A stretch of DNA of 64,000 bases from JAIRVZ01 sp031553755. Lineage in GTDB: Bacteria; Bacteroidota; Bacteroidia; Bacteroidales; Azobacteroidaceae. Of this stretch, positions 34,393 to 42,830 are shown in pieces (position 1 is the first letter of the stretch; every line of letters starts with the position of its first letter). The notes beneath the pieces are model-generated. The model ran no database searches. It was given only the letters and a program-made list of their open reading frames with translations, and was not told where the DNA came from. The stretch covers positions 1-64,000 of the forward strand of contig JAVBKZ010000023.1 of NCBI GenBank assembly GCA_031553755.1. Direction: 5' to 3'. A program made the position numbers and the translations under genes.

Positions 34393-35010
34393 TTATTTTT
34401 CGATCATCATTTGATCTATTTTCGTCAATCTTTCTTTCAATTTTTCACTATGGTCTTTCAGGTTTTTCAAATCGAATGAAAGCATTATCCTGAATGTTCC
34501 GATGAAAAGGAAAGAAAAGGCGACAATATAAATAGAGGCTAATGCGCCGACTGCAGGCATAAATATTATCGCGATAGCGCATAAAACCGCTAATATGCCA
34601 AAGACAAGATACCACCCCCAATTACTTAATCCCATAGAACTCATGTCTATAGATATTCCAATTGCCGAAAAACCTCTGAACATGATCCAAAATGCCAATA
34701 AATAAGGTATCATCAACATGGTTAATCCGGGCATAAAAATCAGTAAAAGTCCGATCAATAAATCAATAACACCTCCGGCTAAATACCAACCCCAACCGCT
34801 TAGGTTATCCTTATTCGAAACCGCGAACGCGATTTCAAAAATTCCGCATGTAAACACGCATACACTCAAAACAATCGCTAAAGCGGCGTAACTCGGTTCG
34901 GGAGTAAACATAATCATTATGGCGACTCCTACAAAAAGGATCCCCAAAATCAGTGATAACCACCAATTTTTAACGGCATACTTAATCTCATCCAAAATAG
35001 CTGTTCTCAT
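34393..35010 (-). CDS. HdeD-like membrane protein (DUF308)
   Basis: Inner-membrane protein of 205 residues with six hydrophobic helices arranged as repeated pairs (about 17-37, 42-62, 74-93, 95-114, 130-150, 153-175). Repeated WGWYL segments (GWGWYLAGGVIDLLIGLLLI, NWGWYLVFGILAVLCAIAII) mark the DUF308 repeats found in the acid-resistance protein HdeD. The C-terminal tail is charged (SEKLKERLTKIDQMM). In enterobacteria HdeD helps at high cell density in acid; whether that applies here is unknown. It is a single gene with its own terminator. Confidence 0.85.
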   Translation of the reverse strand: MRTAILDEIKYAVKNWWLSLILGILFVGVAIMIMFTPEPSYAALAIVLSVCVFTCGIFEIAFAVSNKDNLSGWGWYLAGGVIDLLIGLLLIFMPGLTMLMIPYLLAFWIMFRGFSAIGISIDMSSMGLSNWGWYLVFGILAVLCAIAIIFMPAVGALASIYIVAFSFLFIGTFRIMLSFDLKNLKDHSEKLKERLTKIDQMMIEK

Positions 35011-35137
35011 ACTTTCTTAAATTTTTATTTGTTTAACTTATGAATATGATAAATTCTGTAATTATAAAATCATCATCGACAAATAAAAAACAATTAGAAT
35101 TTAAAAAAGTTTAGATTTATTTTACATTTTTTCACAT

Positions 35138-35168
35138 AAAAAAAGCTACCCAATATTTTGAGTAGCTT
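35138..35168 (-). terminator. Terminator after the mannose-1-phosphate guanylyltransferase gene
   Basis: Stem AAGCTAC/GTAGCTT extended by a CAA/TTG block past one mismatch, TATT loop, followed on the minus strand by seven T; 25 bp past the stop at 35193. Confidence 0.8.
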
Positions 35169-35192
35169 AAAAGATTTATTTATGATTTTGTT

Positions 35193-36269
35193 TTATACAA
35201 ATTCTCTTCCAAATTTCAGGCTCGCGTCTGTAACAAATTGTTTGATTCGTTGTTCTTCCGATTTTTTACATATTAACAATGCATTTTCCGATTCGGCAAC
35301 AATATAATCATCTAATCCTTGAATTACAGCTAATTTTCCGCTCGAAAGGGTTACCATATTATTATAACTTTCGTAAAAAAGGGATTTACATTTCAGGGTT
35401 ACATTTTCTTCGTTGTCTTTATCAGAAATATCATACAGAGCTCCCCATGTTCCTAAATCCGACCAAACGAAAGTAGCCGTCAAAAAATAGACATTGTTTG
35501 CCTTTTCCATCACTCCATAGTCTATTGAAATATTTTGACACATAGGATATTGTTCTTTGATAAAATCTTTTTCCAACCCGGTATTGAATTTATCCAATCC
35601 CTGATCGAAACGAGTAGTTATATCGGGAAGATATTTACGGAAAGCATCTAAAACGGATTGAACGTTCCAAATAAAAATCCCTGAATTCCAGTAAAATTCT
35701 CCACTTTCGAAAAATACTTTAGCCAACTCGTAATTGGGTTTTTCTGTGAATGCTTTGACTTTTTGTACGCCATCCGACCCTATTTCTTCCGATTGAATAT
35801 AACCATAGCCGGTTTCCGGACGACTTGGTTTTATTCCGATTGTCAATAATGCCTGGTTATTTTTCACAAAATCCAACCCCTTGCTAATATTTTCCAAAAA
35901 ATGATTTTCTTGCATAATCAAGTGATCGGAAGGTGTAACCACAATATTGGCGTTAGGATTAATAGCATGGATACGATAAGTGGCATAAGCGATACAAGGC
36001 GCTGTATTTCTTCTCGTTGGTTCTAACAAAATTTGATTTTCAGAAATTTCGGGTAATTGTTGTTTTACCAAATCGGCATAAATTTCATTTGTAGCAATAT
36101 AAATGTTTTCAACAGGAATTAAATTTCTGAAACGGTCGAAAGTTTGTTGAAGTAAAGATCTTCCGGTGCCAAAAAAATCAAGAAATTGTTTTGGCATTGT
36201 TTCTCTACTTGAAGGCCAAAAACGGCTACCGATTCCGCCTCCCATAATTACACAATAGTTATCCTTCAT
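35193..36269 (-). CDS. Mannose-1-phosphate guanylyltransferase
   Basis: Makes GDP-mannose from mannose 1-phosphate and GTP for glycan and O-antigen-type polymer synthesis. The 358-residue protein has the nucleotidyltransferase signature MGGGIGSRFWPSSRETMPKQ at residues 9-28, followed by VTPSDHLI, TGYGYIQ and FTEKPN, and the Asp/Trp motif FVWSDLGTWGALY. It has only the transferase domain; the fused isomerase domain of long ManC proteins is absent. A -7 box sits about 100 bp upstream and a terminator follows, so it is monocistronic. Confidence 0.93.
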   Translation of the reverse strand: MKDNYCVIMGGGIGSRFWPSSRETMPKQFLDFFGTGRSLLQQTFDRFRNLIPVENIYIATNEIYADLVKQQLPEISENQILLEPTRRNTAPCIAYATYRIHAINPNANIVVTPSDHLIMQENHFLENISKGLDFVKNNQALLTIGIKPSRPETGYGYIQSEEIGSDGVQKVKAFTEKPNYELAKVFFESGEFYWNSGIFIWNVQSVLDAFRKYLPDITTRFDQGLDKFNTGLEKDFIKEQYPMCQNISIDYGVMEKANNVYFLTATFVWSDLGTWGALYDISDKDNEENVTLKCKSLFYESYNNMVTLSSGKLAVIQGLDDYIVAESENALLICKKSEEQRIKQFVTDASLKFGREFV

Positions 36270-36370
36270 AATTATTATTTTTAGGAATCCACGTCTACAT
36301 GTAACATCAATACCATTTCTTAATATTTAAGGTTTAATGTGGTCGTGGAAATATTTTGAATTATTATTTA

Positions 36371-36378
36371 CAAAGATA
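36371..36378 (-). promoter_or_regulatory. -7 box of the guanylyltransferase gene
   Basis: TATCTTTG on the minus strand, exact TAnnTTTG, giving a leader of about 95 nt before the ATG at 36269. Confidence 0.6.
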
Positions 36379-36399
36379 AAATTTTTCTTATAACAACAA

Positions 36400-38373
36400 T
36401 TAAAATAGCCTGTAATTTGTACGTAAAACTTTAAATTCTGTCCGACGGTTGATTTGGTCGGCTATTTTTTGTTGTTCCGGATTCAAAGTCAAAACGAATT
36501 CTTCCGACAGTATTTGTCCTTCCGGTAAAAATTCATATTGCTTGGATATATTTTTTGTGACAATTTTAGGTTGATTCTTTCCATAACCAACGGCAGTTAA
36601 ACGTTCTTTCTCTATTCCTCCTTTAATCAGATAATCTACAACAGATTGAGCCCTTCTTTGCGAAAGCTCCTGATTGTATTTTTCAGATCCTACCCTATCG
36701 GTATGCGCCATCAATTCTATGGTAATATTCGGATTGTCATTTAATAATTCGATCATTTCATTTAATGCTTTCTGAGATTCCGGCCTTAAAGTAGCTTTGT
36801 CGAAATCGTAAAAAATATTATCAATCAGCACGGGTTTGGAGATCGACGCTAAAGCGAAATCGACATAAAACGTTTCACTTTTTTCATCTTTCGGAGTGGT
36901 CAGACTTTGTTTTTGATTCAAATATCCTTGCGCGTTAGCCATCATCACATAGTCCATTCCTTTTTTCAATTCCAAATGGTATGTTCCGTCTTTTTTCGCG
37001 AATATTTTTTCGTTTGTTCCGTCTTTTCCAACGATACGGATGATCGCATTTTCTATAATTTCATCATCTCTGTCTAAAACCCATCCTTCGACCGAAACGG
37101 TTACTTTAGGTAATTCGAACGAATAAATATGATCGCTTCCTCTGCCATCGTTTCTGTTACTGCTGAAAAAGCCGGTTTCGTTTTTACCTGCGAAAGTGAT
37201 TCCGAAATCATCGCCCGAACTATTCAAAGGAGGTTTCATATTTTCTACAATCCATTTTCCTTTTTTAGAGAGAGTGGCTTTGAAAATATCCAATCCTCCC
37301 ATTCCGGGATGACCGTTTGATGAAAAATACAACAATGAATCACTTCTCATACAGGGAAACATTTCATCTCCCGGAGTATTTATTTCTTTTCCTAAATTTT
37401 CGGGTTGCGAACGTCCGATGGCATCTACTTCTATTCTCCAAATATCTTTTCCCCCATATCCTCCCAATACATCCGAAACAAAATATAAATATTTACCATC
37501 GGGACTAATCGCGGGATGCGCAGCCATTTTTAGAGAATCGTTGAAAACATCAACTTTCTGACCTTTATTCCATTTGGCTCCGGAACGCGCGGATTTCATA
37601 ATTTCCGCCGTACGGGGAGATTCCGGGTCTTGCGAGCAGAAAGTATAATACATCGTAGAACCATCGGCTGTAAAAGAACAAATACCTTCGTCAAACTCAG
37701 TATTAAGGCCTTCACCGAGATCTTCAGGAGTCAGCCATTGTCCTTTTTCATCTTTCTTAATCAAGAAAATATCATTATTTTTTTGTCCGGTTATCAGGCT
37801 TTTTTCATCTCCCAAGGCTTCGTCACGGGAAGAAGTGATGTAAAGTTGATCGTATTTTTCACCCGACAATATTGGAGCGAAATCACTTCTGCGAGAATTT
37901 ATCTTGTCTTGTTTTTTGATAACATAACGAGACGGATTTTTTTTCCAGGATAAAGCCGAATCACAACCGGCAATACCATTTTTAGTCCATTGGTTTTTAG
38001 GGTCGAGTTGAAGGTATTTGTTATATTGTTTGATGGCTTCGGTATAATTTCCGTTTTGCTGTAGCATTAAAGCGTAATAAAATATGGCCGTACTGTCGGC
38101 ATAATCATATCTGATCGCGTTTTGATATCCGGTTTGCGCTCTTTTAGTATTATTTATTTTTCGGTTACAGTCTCCCAAATGGTAAGAAACACTACCTTTT
38201 AAATATCGATTTTTGGAAGAAGTTTTAGAATATACTCTACGATATATTTGAGCGGCTTCATAATATTCTCCAAGTTCTTCTTTAGCAACGGCATCACTTA
38301 ACTTCGCCGATTTGCAGGAATACAGAATCAGCAGAGTTAAGCACGCGAAGAAAATACTTGTAAGTTTATTCAT
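36400..38373 (-). CDS. porE: PorE-like T9SS lipoprotein (TPR, PD40 propeller, OmpA domain)
   Basis: Predicted outer-membrane lipoprotein of 657 residues. Lipobox LYSC with Cys20 follows a hydrophobic leader. Then come TPR repeats (about 25-140), a PD40-type propeller (about 165-425, with ISPDGKYLYFVSDVLGGYGG and LLYFSSNGHPGMGGLDIF), a carboxypeptidase-regulatory-like fold (about 430-500), and a C-terminal OmpA peptidoglycan-binding domain (about 515-657, IFYDFDKATLRPES and AHTDRVGS). This order is that of PorE in Porphyromonas gingivalis, which tethers the type IX apparatus to peptidoglycan. A generic OmpA-family lipoprotein is the alternative; the full architecture favours PorE. It lies 74 bp after queA. 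Confidence 0.82.
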   Translation of the reverse strand: MNKLTSIFFACLTLLILYSCKSAKLSDAVAKEELGEYYEAAQIYRRVYSKTSSKNRYLKGSVSYHLGDCNRKINNTKRAQTGYQNAIRYDYADSTAIFYYALMLQQNGNYTEAIKQYNKYLQLDPKNQWTKNGIAGCDSALSWKKNPSRYVIKKQDKINSRRSDFAPILSGEKYDQLYITSSRDEALGDEKSLITGQKNNDIFLIKKDEKGQWLTPEDLGEGLNTEFDEGICSFTADGSTMYYTFCSQDPESPRTAEIMKSARSGAKWNKGQKVDVFNDSLKMAAHPAISPDGKYLYFVSDVLGGYGGKDIWRIEVDAIGRSQPENLGKEINTPGDEMFPCMRSDSLLYFSSNGHPGMGGLDIFKATLSKKGKWIVENMKPPLNSSGDDFGITFAGKNETGFFSSNRNDGRGSDHIYSFELPKVTVSVEGWVLDRDDEIIENAIIRIVGKDGTNEKIFAKKDGTYHLELKKGMDYVMMANAQGYLNQKQSLTTPKDEKSETFYVDFALASISKPVLIDNIFYDFDKATLRPESQKALNEMIELLNDNPNITIELMAHTDRVGSEKYNQELSQRRAQSVVDYLIKGGIEKERLTAVGYGKNQPKIVTKNISKQYEFLPEGQILSEEFVLTLNPEQQKIADQINRRTEFKVLRTNYRLF

Positions 38374-38447
38374 TTATTGAATTTTTCTCTCTCTAATAAA
38401 CTGATTTTTGATTGAAATATTGTTTTGTCGAATGTTTAGAATGAATA

Positions 38448-39668
38448 TTAAAGTAGTAGCGAACTGTCGCCATAACTCAAGAAGCGAAAATTATTTTGAA
38501 ACGCGTACTGATATATTTCTTTCCATGATTCGCCAACGAAAGCGGATATCAACAACAATAACGTACTTTGCGGTTGATGAAAATTCGTTATTATTCCACT
38601 TACAATCTTAAATTTATATCCGGGAACGATCATTATTTGTGTGTGAGTTGTCAATGATGTCGTATTGTTTTTTTCAAAGTACAGGAGAATATTTTCAAGG
38701 GATTCTCTCACGGAAAGTATATTATTTTTTTCTTTATAAGGCATCCATTGTGTTACTTCTAACTGAAATGGGGACGCATCCGGATTGCTTGATAAAATGA
38801 CACCTATATAATATAAACTTTCCAATGTCCTTACAGAAGTTGTTCCGACAGCACAAATTTTTCCTTGTTTTGATAAGATTTTTTCAATTGTTGATTTCTT
38901 CACACTTATGCACTCGGTATGCATAATATGTTCTGCGATTGTTTCTGTTTTTACAGGTTTGAAAGTTCCAGCTCCAACATGCAAAGTAAGTTCTTCAAAA
39001 TCTATCTTTTTTTTATGCAAAGATTCGAAAACTGTTTCAGTGAAATGTAATCCGGCAGTAGGAGCAGCGACCGAACCTTTTATTTTGGAATAAACAGTTT
39101 GATACGTAGAGATGTCGCTTTCTTCCGTCTTGCGATTTAAATAAGGGGGAATGGGTAATTCTCCACAGATTTCCAATATTTCGGCAAAAGTAAAATCGGG
39201 ATTATCCCATTCAAATTCGACAAAATGAGTATCTCCAAAAGATCCTACAATTTCCGCGAAAAGATTTACTTCTTTTTGATTTTCTTTTTTTATTGCTTTT
39301 ATCAATTTCCCCGGTTTCCATCTTTTCAAATTTCCAACCATACATTTCCATGTTGTCGTTTTATTTTGGATGAATGATTGGGAATAATCAGATGGCGTTT
39401 GTGGTTCTAAACAAAAAATCTCGATTTGCGCGCCTGTTTCTTTTTGGAATATTAATCTTGCCTGTATAACTTTTGTATTGTTGAAAACCAAAAGTGAATT
39501 TTCCGGTAAAAATCCATTGATATTTTTAAATCTATCTTCAGATATTTCACCTTGCCTGTAAATTAATAATTTCGATTCATCCCTCTTTATTAGAGGATAT
39601 TTAGCTATTTTTTGTTCAGGAAGATTATAATTGTATTCTTTTATATTTATTGGGGATATATTATTCAT
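38448..39668 (-). CDS. queA: S-adenosylmethionine:tRNA ribosyltransferase-isomerase
   Basis: Adds the epoxycyclopentane ring to preQ1 in tRNA in queuosine biosynthesis. The 406-residue protein begins with the NLPEQKIAKYPLIKRDESKLL block, has FNNTKVIQARL, the ITLHVGAGTF-type motif (LTLHVGAGTFKPVKTE) and AVGTTSVRTLES, and ends with LLLISAFVGESWKEIYQYAF and FLSYGDSSLL. The length is a little above the bacterial average because of an insert around residues 90-135, also seen in Bacteroidales. Other queuosine genes are not adjacent. The ATG at 39668 is the first start after the intergenic region. Confidence 0.95.
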   Translation of the reverse strand: MNNISPINIKEYNYNLPEQKIAKYPLIKRDESKLLIYRQGEISEDRFKNINGFLPENSLLVFNNTKVIQARLIFQKETGAQIEIFCLEPQTPSDYSQSFIQNKTTTWKCMVGNLKRWKPGKLIKAIKKENQKEVNLFAEIVGSFGDTHFVEFEWDNPDFTFAEILEICGELPIPPYLNRKTEESDISTYQTVYSKIKGSVAAPTAGLHFTETVFESLHKKKIDFEELTLHVGAGTFKPVKTETIAEHIMHTECISVKKSTIEKILSKQGKICAVGTTSVRTLESLYYIGVILSSNPDASPFQLEVTQWMPYKEKNNILSVRESLENILLYFEKNNTTSLTTHTQIMIVPGYKFKIVSGIITNFHQPQSTLLLLISAFVGESWKEIYQYAFQNNFRFLSYGDSSLLL

Positions 39669-39724
39669 GTAAAATTTTGAATTATTAACTAAAATTTATT
39701 CAATTCTAGTTTGAAATCCCGCCA

Positions 39725-39732
39725 TACATTTG
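39725..39732 (+). promoter_or_regulatory. Orphan plus-strand -7 box
   Basis: TACATTTG, exact TAnnTTTG followed by CATTG, points away from queA into a gap bounded by two minus-strand genes. No annotated gene lies downstream in this orientation except the tiny ORF at 39849-39917. Confidence 0.5.
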
Positions 39733-39848
39733 CATTGTAATTAAATACACAATTAAAACGAAACAACATTAACGCAACAATTAACAACAACAGCAACAAC
39801 AACGAAAATCAAAAAAGAATTAACGGACAAATCAAAGTTTCCGCTTTT

Positions 39849-39917
39849 ATGTCTTTACTTATAGGATACGCGGTAGTTTCTCATTTCATGGGAAATTTGG
39901 TTGCGATTTTGCAATAA
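39849..39917 (+). CDS. Candidate 22-residue hydrophobic peptide
   Basis: ATG to TAA reading MSLLIGYAVVSHFMGN followed by LVAILQ, a single possible membrane helix. It lies about 110 nt downstream of the orphan -7 box. The same frame is open upstream from about 39744 and reads as a polar Asn-rich stretch (NNNSNNNENQK), but without ATG, GTG or TTG. No Shine-Dalgarno sequence is visible, as is common in this phylum. It may be a small membrane protein, a leader peptide or chance. Confidence 0.3.
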   Translation: MSLLIGYAVVSHFMGNLVAILQ

Positions 39918-39940
39918 AATATAGAAAGAGTTTATCACTT

Positions 39941-41278
39941 TTACCTTTTCATCTCAAATTCTCGTCCCCTAACCTTTTCATTAAAAATTCCGTTATCATA
40001 AGCCAAAGCTCCATTAACAAAAGTTTTAACTACAGAGTGTGAAAATTGTTGTCCTTCCAACGGAGACCATCCGCATTTATATAAAATATTTTCTGAAGAA
40101 ACTTGCCAACATTTATTCGGATTTATCAATACTAAATCGGCATAATATCCTTTTCTTACATACCCTCGTTCTTTTATCTTGAATAATTCAGCCGGAGCAT
40201 GGCACATTTTATCTACCACAAAGTCGGGAGACCACAATCCTCTCCTACTCATTTCAAGCATTGCAATCAACGAATGTTGCACCATAGGTCCTCCGGAAGC
40301 TGCTTTCAGGCACGATCCTTCTTTTTCCGACAACAAATGAGGAGCATGATCGGTAGCTACAACATCTAATCGACCGTCTCTTAAAGCCTGACGCAAAGCG
40401 CCTCTATCGACAGTCGTTTTTATTGAAGGATTCCATTTGATTCTATTTCCATATTTTGGATAATCTTCATCAGAAAACCAAAGATGATGTACACAAACTT
40501 CTCCGGTTATTTTTTTGTCTTTCAATGGTTTGTTTTCCAACAAAGACATTTCCTTTTCTGTTGACAAATGGAATAAATGTAAACGTGTATTGTGTTTCGT
40601 TGCTAACTCTACTGCTTGAGAAGAAGATGCATAACAAGCTTCCGCATTCCTTATCTTGGAATGAAATGAAATATCTAGATTTTCTCCAAATTCGGCAGTA
40701 TAGCGAGCTATATTTTGTTTGATAATCGATTCGCTTTCACAATGACAAGCGATTAACATATCTATTTCGCCAAAAATTCTTTCTAAAGATTGGAGGTTAT
40801 CGACCAACATGTTTCCGGTAGAAGAACCCATAAAAACTTTAATGGCGGCGGCTCTTCGAGCTCCTTTTTTTTTCAACTCCAATAAATTATCATTGGTTGC
40901 TCCGATAAAAAATCCATAATTGGCCAAAGAACTTTCGGCTGCGATGTCGAATTTTTTATTCAATTCGTCAATCGATGTAGTTTGAGGATTGGTATTAGGC
41001 ATATCCATGAAAGTTGTGACACCTCCAGCGACAGCCGCTCTCGATTCGGTAAAAAGATTTCCTTTATGAGTTAATCCCGGCTCTCGGAAATGTACCTGAT
41101 CGTCAATTGCTCCCGGAAGCAACCATAAACCTTCCGCCTGAATTATTTCGGCGTTATCTACAATTTCCTGAGGAATATCTGATGTATAGATTTCTTCTAT
41201 TTTATCTGATTTTATCAATACAGAAGCTACATATATACTTCTTTCATTGATGATTGTCGCATTTTTTATCAGTTTCAT
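39941..41278 (-). CDS. pyrC: Dihydroorotase
   Basis: Third step of pyrimidine synthesis: cyclises carbamoyl aspartate to dihydroorotate. The 445-residue class I amidohydrolase has metal ligands in DDQVHFREPG (His63, near residues 59-68), the FMGSSTGNMLV region around the carbamylated-lysine equivalent, LIACHCES, LHLFHLST, and VATDHAPH with its catalytic Asp. The C-terminal YADLVLINP strand and metal-dependent hydrolase beta-sandwich are complete. It overlaps the upstream DUF3256 gene by 4 bp (ATGA), so the two are translationally coupled, in an operon with suhB. Confidence 0.94.
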   Translation of the reverse strand: MKLIKNATIINERSIYVASVLIKSDKIEEIYTSDIPQEIVDNAEIIQAEGLWLLPGAIDDQVHFREPGLTHKGNLFTESRAAVAGGVTTFMDMPNTNPQTTSIDELNKKFDIAAESSLANYGFFIGATNDNLLELKKKGARRAAAIKVFMGSSTGNMLVDNLQSLERIFGEIDMLIACHCESESIIKQNIARYTAEFGENLDISFHSKIRNAEACYASSSQAVELATKHNTRLHLFHLSTEKEMSLLENKPLKDKKITGEVCVHHLWFSDEDYPKYGNRIKWNPSIKTTVDRGALRQALRDGRLDVVATDHAPHLLSEKEGSCLKAASGGPMVQHSLIAMLEMSRRGLWSPDFVVDKMCHAPAELFKIKERGYVRKGYYADLVLINPNKCWQVSSENILYKCGWSPLEGQQFSHSVVKTFVNGALAYDNGIFNEKVRGREFEMKR

Positions 41279-41901
41279 TTAAAACTCATTTTTTGCCATT
41301 CAAAAATTTTCGGTTCTTGTTTCAAATATGGTTCAATGGCTTTTTTATCTTCTTCACTTAAATATTTCGGGGTTATATATGTTTGGATCAATTTCATTTT
41401 ATCCACATCGAAATCATATTGCATCAAGTCCATATCTAATGATTTAACCGCGTTTTCAAAACCGGCATCCGATTTATCGACGTTTTCTTTAATAAACCAC
41501 GAAACTTCGGCAGGCTGAAAAATACCGGACGTTTCCAGTTGTTTCCATTGTGTTGTATAAAAATTTATCTTGCTATCACAGGCAGGAGCACAAACGGTTT
41601 GAATCGTACATATAATTTTAGAGTCATTAATTAAAGGAAGAAGTATTATTTGAAACGAAGAATTTCCCGATTCTAATTTGAGATAATTATCTGTCATGGA
41701 TTTCAATTCAACTGTTTCGTTAAATTTGTTTTTAACAGTTCCATAACCCTTTTCCTTATAAATATCCATTAAATCTTGCCGGCCAATAGAATCTACCGGA
41801 AGACTTAATTTTTTGGGCATATTACCAAAAATCACAGGCATATTTTGAGCGTTACAAGTAATTGTAAGCAAACAAAAAAGAAAAAGACATATTTTTTTCA
41901 T
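41275..41901 (-). CDS. DUF3256-family exported protein
   Basis: A 208-residue protein with a signal peptide ending TCNAQ, so the mature chain probably starts with Gln19 or Asn20. The DUF3256 features are VIFGNMPKKLSLPVDSIGRQDLMD near the start, then LKSMTDNYLKLESG, IICTIQTVCAPACDS (with paired cysteines) and a final KYLSEEDKKAIEPYL helix. Function is unknown. The DUF3256-dihydroorotase coupling (4-bp overlap) recurs in Bacteroidales and is conspicuous because an exported protein is tied to a cytosolic pyrimidine enzyme. Confidence 0.82.
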   Translation of the reverse strand: MKKICLFLFCLLTITCNAQNMPVIFGNMPKKLSLPVDSIGRQDLMDIYKEKGYGTVKNKFNETVELKSMTDNYLKLESGNSSFQIILLPLINDSKIICTIQTVCAPACDSKINFYTTQWKQLETSGIFQPAEVSWFIKENVDKSDAGFENAVKSLDMDLMQYDFDVDKMKLIQTYITPKYLSEEDKKAIEPYLKQEPKIFEWQKMSFK

Positions 41902-41911
41902 AAGAGAATTT

Positions 41912-42691
41912 TTATTTTTTCAAAAATTCTAACACTTCCTGATGCATCCAACCATTTGTAGCAACTAATTCTTTTCCGAAAATATAATTGTCATTTCCCG
42001 AAAAATCTGAAATTCCGCCTCCGGCTTCCTGTAAAATAATAGCTCCGGCAGCAAGATCCCACGGAGATAGATTATCATGAAAGTATGTGTCTAACCTTCC
42101 GGCGGCAACGTAACAAATTTCAGTAGCCGCGGAACCTAAATGTCTCAAAGTACATTTTCCGTATAATTGAGCAATTTTTGTCCGAAGATATTCATATTTT
42201 TCTTCTAATTGATATGGAATACCATGTGCGACTACCGATCCTGAGATTTCTTTCTTACCAGATATTTGAATATTTATCCCATTCAACCATGCGCCTCCAC
42301 CGGAATAAGCATAAAAAGCTTCATCCAATGTTACTTCATAAACACATCCGAGAATAATTTTGTTTTTCTTAGCCAACGCGATACTTATCGCATAAGGCGA
42401 TAATTGATGTATGAAATTAGTTGTTCCGTCAATCGGGTCTACAATCCAACAATATTCTCTTTCCTGAAATTCAAAAGCACTTTCTTCAGCTAAAAATCCG
42501 GCATCAGGAAAAATATTCGATAAGCCTTCAATCAGCCGTTTTTCAGATTCTTTATCAACATAAGTCACAAAATCATTTTCCCCTTTCACTTCAACGCGCG
42601 ACTTATCTAATCGTTTATTTTCTTCACGCAAATATTCTCCTACAGTCAAACTTAATTCGACAACTTGCTCACATATATATTCTATATTCAT
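41912..42691 (-). CDS. suhB: Inositol monophosphatase family protein
   Basis: Mg2+-dependent phosphatase of 259 residues. Metal and catalytic motifs are canonical: Glu69/Glu70 in LAEES, DPIDGT at 85-90, and WDLAAGAIILQEAGG near 208-222. Homologues dephosphorylate inositol phosphates, NADP or other sugar phosphates, or act in rRNA processing (E. coli SuhB); substrate unknown here. It is the first gene of a minus-strand operon with DUF3256 and pyrC (10-bp gap to the next gene). Confidence 0.9.
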   Translation of the reverse strand: MNIEYICEQVVELSLTVGEYLREENKRLDKSRVEVKGENDFVTYVDKESEKRLIEGLSNIFPDAGFLAEESAFEFQEREYCWIVDPIDGTTNFIHQLSPYAISIALAKKNKIILGCVYEVTLDEAFYAYSGGGAWLNGINIQISGKKEISGSVVAHGIPYQLEEKYEYLRTKIAQLYGKCTLRHLGSAATEICYVAAGRLDTYFHDNLSPWDLAAGAIILQEAGGGISDFSGNDNYIFGKELVATNGWMHQEVLEFLKK

Positions 42692-42709
42692 TTTTATTTT
42701 TTAGAACAG

Positions 42710-42717
42710 CAAAGGTA
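42710..42717 (-). promoter_or_regulatory. -7 box of the suhB-DUF3256-pyrC operon
   Basis: TACCTTTG on the minus strand, exact, 18 bp before the suhB ATG at 42691. Confidence 0.65.
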
Positions 42718-42769
42718 ATGATTTTTTAGTTTAAAGTTGAAAGGAAAATTATCTTCTTGATTTATAAAA

Positions 42770-42805
42770 TTTACGCCTTACCGGATAATCCTGATAAGGC
42801 GTAAA
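42770..42805 (-). terminator. Terminator after the YXWGXW gene
   Basis: An 11-bp stem TTTACGCCTTA/TAAGGCGTAAA with a 14-nt loop, followed on the minus strand by TTTTAT; 25 bp past the stop at 42831. Confidence 0.75.
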
Positions 42806-42830
42806 ATGAGCTAATTATTGGAAATTTAGT

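Noticed and set aside
36400..38373. Peptidoglycan-associated lipoprotein Pal
   Set aside because: Pal is short and lacks TPR and propeller domains; the long architecture points to PorE.
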